A DNA stretch of 64,000 bases, taken from Yersinia nurmii. GTDB lineage: Bacteria; Pseudomonadota; Gammaproteobacteria; Enterobacterales; Enterobacteriaceae. The stretch spans positions 124,001 to 188,000 of the forward strand of contig NZ_CPYD01000001.1 of assembly GCF_001112925.1 (NCBI RefSeq), written 5' to 3'. A program made the position numbers and the translations under genes. The notes below the pieces were generated by a model that worked only from the letters and a program-made list of their open reading frames with translations, was not told where the DNA came from and searched no databases. Of this stretch, positions 60,219 to 64,000 are shown in pieces (within the stretch, counting starts at the first letter, position 1; each line of letters opens with the position of its first letter).

Positions 60219-61142
60219 ATGATGCAAGTTCCTTCTTTTAATCGCTCGTTACTGCACCCAAGATACTGGCTGACATGGTTAGGCTTGGGTATCCTTTACT
60301 TGCTGGTTTTACTGCCTTATCCAGTGATTTATACGCTGGGTACTTCCCTCGGCCGTTTCTCAATGCGTTTCCTCAAACGCCGCCTTTATATCGCAGAACG
60401 TAATCTGGAACTGTGCTTTCCGCAAATGTCCAAAGCAGAACGCGATCAACTGGTGGTCAAGAACTTCGAATCCGTCGGTATGGGACTGTTCGAAACCGGT
60501 ATGGCTTGGTTTTGGCCAGACTGGCGCATCAATCGCTGGTGTAAAGTCAGCGGTCTGGAACACATTGAGAAAGCACGGGAGAATGGTCAGGGCGTACTGT
60601 TGATCGGCCTGCATTTTCTAACGCTGGAACTGGGCGCACGTATTTTCGGCATTCATAACCCAGGAATCGGGGTTTATCGTCCCCACGATAATAAAGCAAT
60701 GGATTGGATGCAGACTTGGGGCCGTATGCGCTCCAATAAATCCATGCTGGATCGCAAAGATTTGAAAGGGATGATTCGTAGCCTGAAACAAGGCGAAATC
60801 ATCTGGTATGCACCGGATCATGACTATGGTCCACGCAGCAGCGTGTTTGTTCCGCTGTTTGCCGTTGACGATGCGGCCACCACCACCGGCACTTATTTAT
60901 TGGTACGCACGGCGAAACCGGCGGTGATCCCGTTCACCCCGCGCCGCCTACCCGATGGCAAAGGTTACGAACTGATTCTGCAACCGGCGGTGGAAGACTT
61001 CCCGCTGGAAAGCGAAGTCACTGCCGCAGCCTTTATGAATAAAGTGATCGAAGAAGAAATTCAGTTGGCAACGGATCAATATATGTGGCTGCACCGCCGC
61101 TTCAAAACCCGTCCAGAAGGCGCCCCCTCGCTGTACGATTAG
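60219..61142 (+). CDS. lpxL: Lauroyl-Kdo2-lipid IVA acyltransferase LpxL
   Basis: LpxL adds the laurate secondary chain to lipid A at the inner membrane. It has 307 residues: a membrane helix near 17-38 ([22 protein letters not shown]), the HX4E catalytic motif in [15 protein letters not shown], and conserved [44 protein letters not shown] and the end [15 protein letters not shown]. Two adjacent ATGs; the first (60219) aligns with E. coli. LpxL and LpxP/LpxM are similar, but synteny with trhO and mdtG supports LpxL. Confidence 0.94.
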   Translation: MMQVPSFNRSLLHPRYWLTWLGLGILYLLVLLPYPVIYTLGTSLGRFSMRFLKRRLYIAERNLELCFPQMSKAERDQLVVKNFESVGMGLFETGMAWFWPDWRINRWCKVSGLEHIEKARENGQGVLLIGLHFLTLELGARIFGIHNPGIGVYRPHDNKAMDWMQTWGRMRSNKSMLDRKDLKGMIRSLKQGEIIWYAPDHDYGPRSSVFVPLFAVDDAATTTGTYLLVRTAKPAVIPFTPRRLPDGKGYELILQPAVEDFPLESEVTAAAFMNKVIEEEIQLATDQYMWLHRRFKTRPEGAPSLYD

Positions 61143-61322
61143 CGCTCTGATTCCTTTCGCAATATCACGCCGGGCCTTGCTCTGCACCGGCGTAAATCAA
61201 CGCTGCATCCCTCGAGTTATGCCTCGCTAACCCTTATTAACGACAAAAATACCGAGCAAAGTCTTGTTAATTTGTAATCAACATGGGAATTTATCTTTCT
61301 CTTTTCTCCCTATGGCTTTGCT

Positions 61323-61607
61323 ATGTACATCATTAATCTCACTTATCATCGTCCCGTTGAAGAAGTCGATACTCATCTCGATGCCCATATTGCCTGGTTA
61401 CACAAATACTACGATCAGGGCATTTTCATCACTTCTGGGCGTAAAAACCCACGCACTGGCGGCATTATTTTTGCCATCGCCTTACCCCGCGACGAGCTGG
61501 ATGCCATTCTGGCTGAAGATTCTTTCAACGCCGTCGCCCGATATGAAGTCATCGAATTTACCCCAACCATGACGTCAGACTCGCTAGCTGCTCTGAAAGG
61601 TTTGTAA
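61323..61607 (+). CDS. YciI-like protein
   Basis: The product has 94 residues in the YciI/ferredoxin-like fold: MYIINLTYHRPVEEVDTHLDAHIAWLHKYYDQG with the paired His/Asp, then GRKNPRTGGIIFAIALPRDELDAILAEDSF. Such proteins are thought to be small dimeric enzymes or binding proteins; the function here is unknown. The ribosome-binding site is weak. It lies between lpxL and a DoxX gene, where E. coli has none. Confidence 0.82.
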   Translation: MYIINLTYHRPVEEVDTHLDAHIAWLHKYYDQGIFITSGRKNPRTGGIIFAIALPRDELDAILAEDSFNAVARYEVIEFTPTMTSDSLAALKGL

Positions 61608-61816
61608 GATATCGATTTGCCAAAGCAGGGCATAAAAGTAGGAAATTAAGGTAGAGACCCAAAAGAAATAAGAAATTAATCCGGCAGGTTCAATATTTTT
61701 GACCTACTCTGTCAGTTTTATCCACTATGAGAATGATTATTAACTACACATAATTAAATGTAATTAATAAGAGTTATTATCCGGTTATTTCTTCAATTTC
61801 TATAAGGATATACACC

Positions 61817-62251
61817 ATGCTGGCAAGTGCAAATCAGTGGTTCACACGATTAACCGATCATCAAGACGGCGGTAAGCTACTGTTACGCCTGACCTTTGGT
61901 ATCTTGATGTTATTCCACGGAGTAGCAAAAATCCAACATGGCACCAACTGGATTTCCGATATGCTACAGGCTCAGGGCATCCCTGGTTTTGTTGCCTACG
62001 GCGTGTATGTTGGTGAGATAGTTGTGCCTATTCTGATGATTCTGGGGCTATTTACTCGTCCAGCGGCCTTTATTTATGCCGTTAACCTGCTGGTTGCCAC
62101 TCTGATGGTCGGCACCGGTAAGTTCTTTACGCTAACCGACGTGGGTGCCTGGGGATTGGAAAACGAAGCGCTGTATTTCTTCGGCGGTATCATCATTATG
62201 CTGTTGGGCAGCGGTCGTTACTCAATCACCAAAAACGAAGCCTACCGTTAA
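61817..62251 (+). CDS. DoxX-family membrane protein
   Basis: The product has 144 residues with four hydrophobic helices: LLLRLTFGILMLFHGVAKI, YVGEIVVPILMILGLFTRPAAFIYAVNLLVATLMV and YFFGGIIIMLLGSG. This is the DoxX arrangement, including the GLExxxGxxFxxGVxKI-like start and ENEALYFFGG. The physiological role is unknown; relatives are linked to thiol/oxidative stress or sulfur metabolism. Translation starts at ATG with AAGGATAT seven bases before. A terminator follows. Confidence 0.85.
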   Translation: MLASANQWFTRLTDHQDGGKLLLRLTFGILMLFHGVAKIQHGTNWISDMLQAQGIPGFVAYGVYVGEIVVPILMILGLFTRPAAFIYAVNLLVATLMVGTGKFFTLTDVGAWGLENEALYFFGGIIIMLLGSGRYSITKNEAYR

Positions 62252-62294
62252 TTCGAGTAAACTTCGGGAAATTTATTAGATTTAATCGCTATTC

Positions 62295-62328
62295 CCGCGG
62301 GGTGAACAATGCCCCGCGGCTATTTTAT
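62295..62328 (+). terminator. Terminator of the DoxX gene
   Basis: A GC-only 8-bp stem CCGCGGGG (62295-62302) / CCCCGCGG (62312-62319) is followed by CTATTTTAT, a modest T tract. Confidence 0.75.
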
Positions 62329-62650
62329 CGCGTTTGTATTCTTTTCCCCTGTCTGTACTTTCACACCTTCAAATATCGCTGTACTTTGATAACGCCTGTT
62401 AGTCTTCCCGTTTTCAGCCGTACTCGTTCATCTTCCTTATTTTCTTATTCAAAAAATTTATATGCTTATTTCCAAATAATAAACCTGCTTTTCATTTTTA
62501 TAAAAACCATTACCCAAATGGTTGATGTCTCTATTCAACAGGCGCATACTTAACAGGCTAATTATCTGCTTTTATGCTTTGCCATATTAACGCCCTCACC
62601 ATGACGCTAAACCGTGCCGCAGAGCTAACACTTTCTTCTATCGGTAATTT
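62329..62650. other. AT-rich leader region of mdtG
   Basis: About 320 bases with no gene I can support; an 83-codon frame at 62302-62553 begins inside the terminator hairpin and looks like random AT-rich sequence. The mdtG promoter must lie here; I could not pick a convincing marbox. Confidence 0.5.
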
Positions 62651-63895
62651 ATGACCTCGTCACCAGAACCTATTAACTGGAAACGGAACCTATTTGTCGC
62701 CTGGCTGGGCTGTTTTCTGACCGGTGCTGCTTTCAGTCTGATCATGCCTTTTCTGCCTTTATACGTGGAAATCCTCGGCGTGACCGGTCATCAGGCGCTG
62801 AATATGTGGTCCGGGTTGGTGTTCAGTATTACCTTCCTGTTTTCCGCCATTGCTTCGCCGTTTTGGGGCAATCTTGCCGACCGTAAAGGAAGAAAAATCA
62901 TGCTGTTACGATCGGCATTAGGCATGAGTCTTGTGATGGTGTTAATGGGCGTGGCGCAAAATATCTGGCAATTTCTGGCGTTACGCGCCCTGCTGGGCCT
63001 GCTCGGTGGTTTTATTCCCAACGCCAATGCGCTAATTGCCACTCAGGTGCCACGACATAAAAGCGGTTGGGCGCTGGGCACACTGTCTACCGGTGGCGTC
63101 AGCGGCGCGTTAATTGGCCCGCTGATCGGGGGTTTACTGGCAGACAGCTACAGCCTGCGTCCGGTATTCTTTATTACCGCCGCCGTACTGTTCCTGTGCT
63201 TTGTTATGACATTACTGTGCGTTAAAGAGCAATTTACGCCGGTGCTGAAAAAAGACATGCTCAACGGACGGCAGGTTTTGCGATCGCTGAAAAATCCTAA
63301 ACTGGTGCTCAGCCTGTTTGTTACCACCATGATTATTCAGGTGGCAACCGGTTCTATCGCACCGATTCTGACCCTGTATGTCCGCGAGCTGGCGGGTGAT
63401 ATTCACAATCTGGCATTTGTCAGCGGAATGATTGCCTCGGTGCCTGGCGTTGCGGCATTAATCAGCGCCCCCAGACTGGGAAAACTCGGCGATAAAATCG
63501 GCCCCGAACGTATTCTTATTGCCATGCTGGCACTGTCGGTGTTGTTACTGATCCCAATGGCGTTGGTACAGACTCCGTGGCAATTGGCGGTATTACGCTT
63601 TCTGCTCGGTGCTACCGATGGCGCGCTACTGCCTGCAGTGCAAACATTACTGATTTATAATTGTACAAATCAGGTGGCTGGTCGAATTTTCAGCTACAAC
63701 CAATCATTTCGGGATGTTGGCAACGTCAGCGGCCCGCTACTGGGCGCCGCCGTTTCCGCCAGTTATGGCTTCCGCGCGGTATTCTGCGTCACCGCCGTGG
63801 TGGTGTTATTTAACGCATTTTACTCCTACTGGTGTCTGCAACGGCGACCAGCTCAGGCTGTGAAACAATCTACCAATCGTCAGGAAGATAGCTAA
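62651..63895 (+). CDS. mdtG: Multidrug efflux transporter MdtG
   Basis: MdtG (YceE) is a 12-helix major facilitator transporter giving resistance to fosfomycin and deoxycholate in E. coli. The product has 414 residues with the MFS motif A in [20 protein letters not shown] and the motif-C-like [24 protein letters not shown]. The start [34 protein letters not shown] is close to E. coli. No good Shine-Dalgarno precedes the ATG at 62651. It is near lpxL as in E. coli. Confidence 0.94.
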   Translation: MTSSPEPINWKRNLFVAWLGCFLTGAAFSLIMPFLPLYVEILGVTGHQALNMWSGLVFSITFLFSAIASPFWGNLADRKGRKIMLLRSALGMSLVMVLMGVAQNIWQFLALRALLGLLGGFIPNANALIATQVPRHKSGWALGTLSTGGVSGALIGPLIGGLLADSYSLRPVFFITAAVLFLCFVMTLLCVKEQFTPVLKKDMLNGRQVLRSLKNPKLVLSLFVTTMIIQVATGSIAPILTLYVRELAGDIHNLAFVSGMIASVPGVAALISAPRLGKLGDKIGPERILIAMLALSVLLLIPMALVQTPWQLAVLRFLLGATDGALLPAVQTLLIYNCTNQVAGRIFSYNQSFRDVGNVSGPLLGAAVSASYGFRAVFCVTAVVVLFNAFYSYWCLQRRPAQAVKQSTNRQEDS

Positions 63896-64000
63896 AACCA
63901 ACCACCAGATGAGCGCTAAATCTCTCTTCCTCAACGACAAAATTTTGCCGTGACTAAAATCACAGTTTATCGCTGACTTTCCTCTTATAAATGTCACTTA

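Noticed and set aside
61729-61747. Fur-box-like sequence before the DoxX gene (GAGAATGATTATTA)
   Set aside because: Only about 12 of 19 positions agree with the Fur consensus, in an AT-rich region where such matches are expected.

Overview
The window is chromosomal DNA from a gammaproteobacterium of the order Enterobacterales. Almost every gene has an unmistakable Escherichia coli counterpart, and the long block purB-phoPQ-roxA-pepT / cobB-nagK-lolEDC-mfd-ycfJ-ndh-ycfP-nagZ-thiK-lpoB-ycfL-hinT-ptsG-tatD-holB-tmk-mltG-pabC-fab cluster-rpmF-yceD-yceF-rluC-rne keeps the E. coli neighbour relations. Details such as a 55-residue L32, a complete tetrathionate locus and type II secretion remnants suggest a Yersinia-like member of Yersiniaceae. 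That family-level call is inference; no 16S or reference was available. There are no tRNA or rRNA genes, CRISPR arrays, insertion sequences or prophage genes.

Layout. 1-5.1 kb: purB 3' end, a small outer-membrane barrel gene, the phoPQ two-component system and the ribosomal oxygenase roxA. 5.1-11.6 kb (minus): peptidase T, deacylase cobB, N-acetylglucosamine kinase and the lolCDE lipoprotein export operon. 11.8-20.5 kb: mfd, ycfJ, then a decayed type II secretion cluster (intact gspM and gspL, broken gspK, nothing else) and the NADH dehydrogenase ndh with FNR boxes. 20.8-31 kb (minus): ycfP, nagZ, thiK, lpoB, ycfL, hinT, ptsG, ycfH, holB, tmk, mltG, pabC. 31.3-37.5 kb (minus): the fatty-acid/phospholipid operon yceD-rpmF-plsX-fabHDG-acpP-fabF. 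37.6-43.4 kb: yceF, rluC and rne with its long leader.

43.5-51.1 kb: a small monooxygenase, pyrC, dinI with a consensus LexA box, bssS, solA, an orphan LuxR-type regulator whose receiver lacks the phospho-acceptor Asp, a YceO-like 38-residue membrane peptide, tqsA and trhO. 51.4-60 kb: an accessory block between trhO and lpxL, carrying an EmrE/EamA-type exporter, a 56-residue DUF2892-like membrane protein on the opposite strand, and the divergent ttrBCA / ttrSR system for anaerobic tetrathionate respiration. 60.2-64 kb: lpxL, a YciI-like protein, a DoxX-family protein and the efflux pump mdtG.

Themes. Envelope biogenesis (lolCDE, nagZ, lpoB, mltG, lpxL, fab/plsX) dominates. Anaerobic control recurs: FNR-like boxes stand before pepT, ndh and between ttrB and ttrS. 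The least ordinary observations are the eroded T2SS relic, two small membrane-protein genes that a length-filtered ORF search would miss, the RcsA-like regulator with Asn in place of Asp, and the dyads in the ttrB-ttrS intergenic region. No clearly novel multi-gene system was found.
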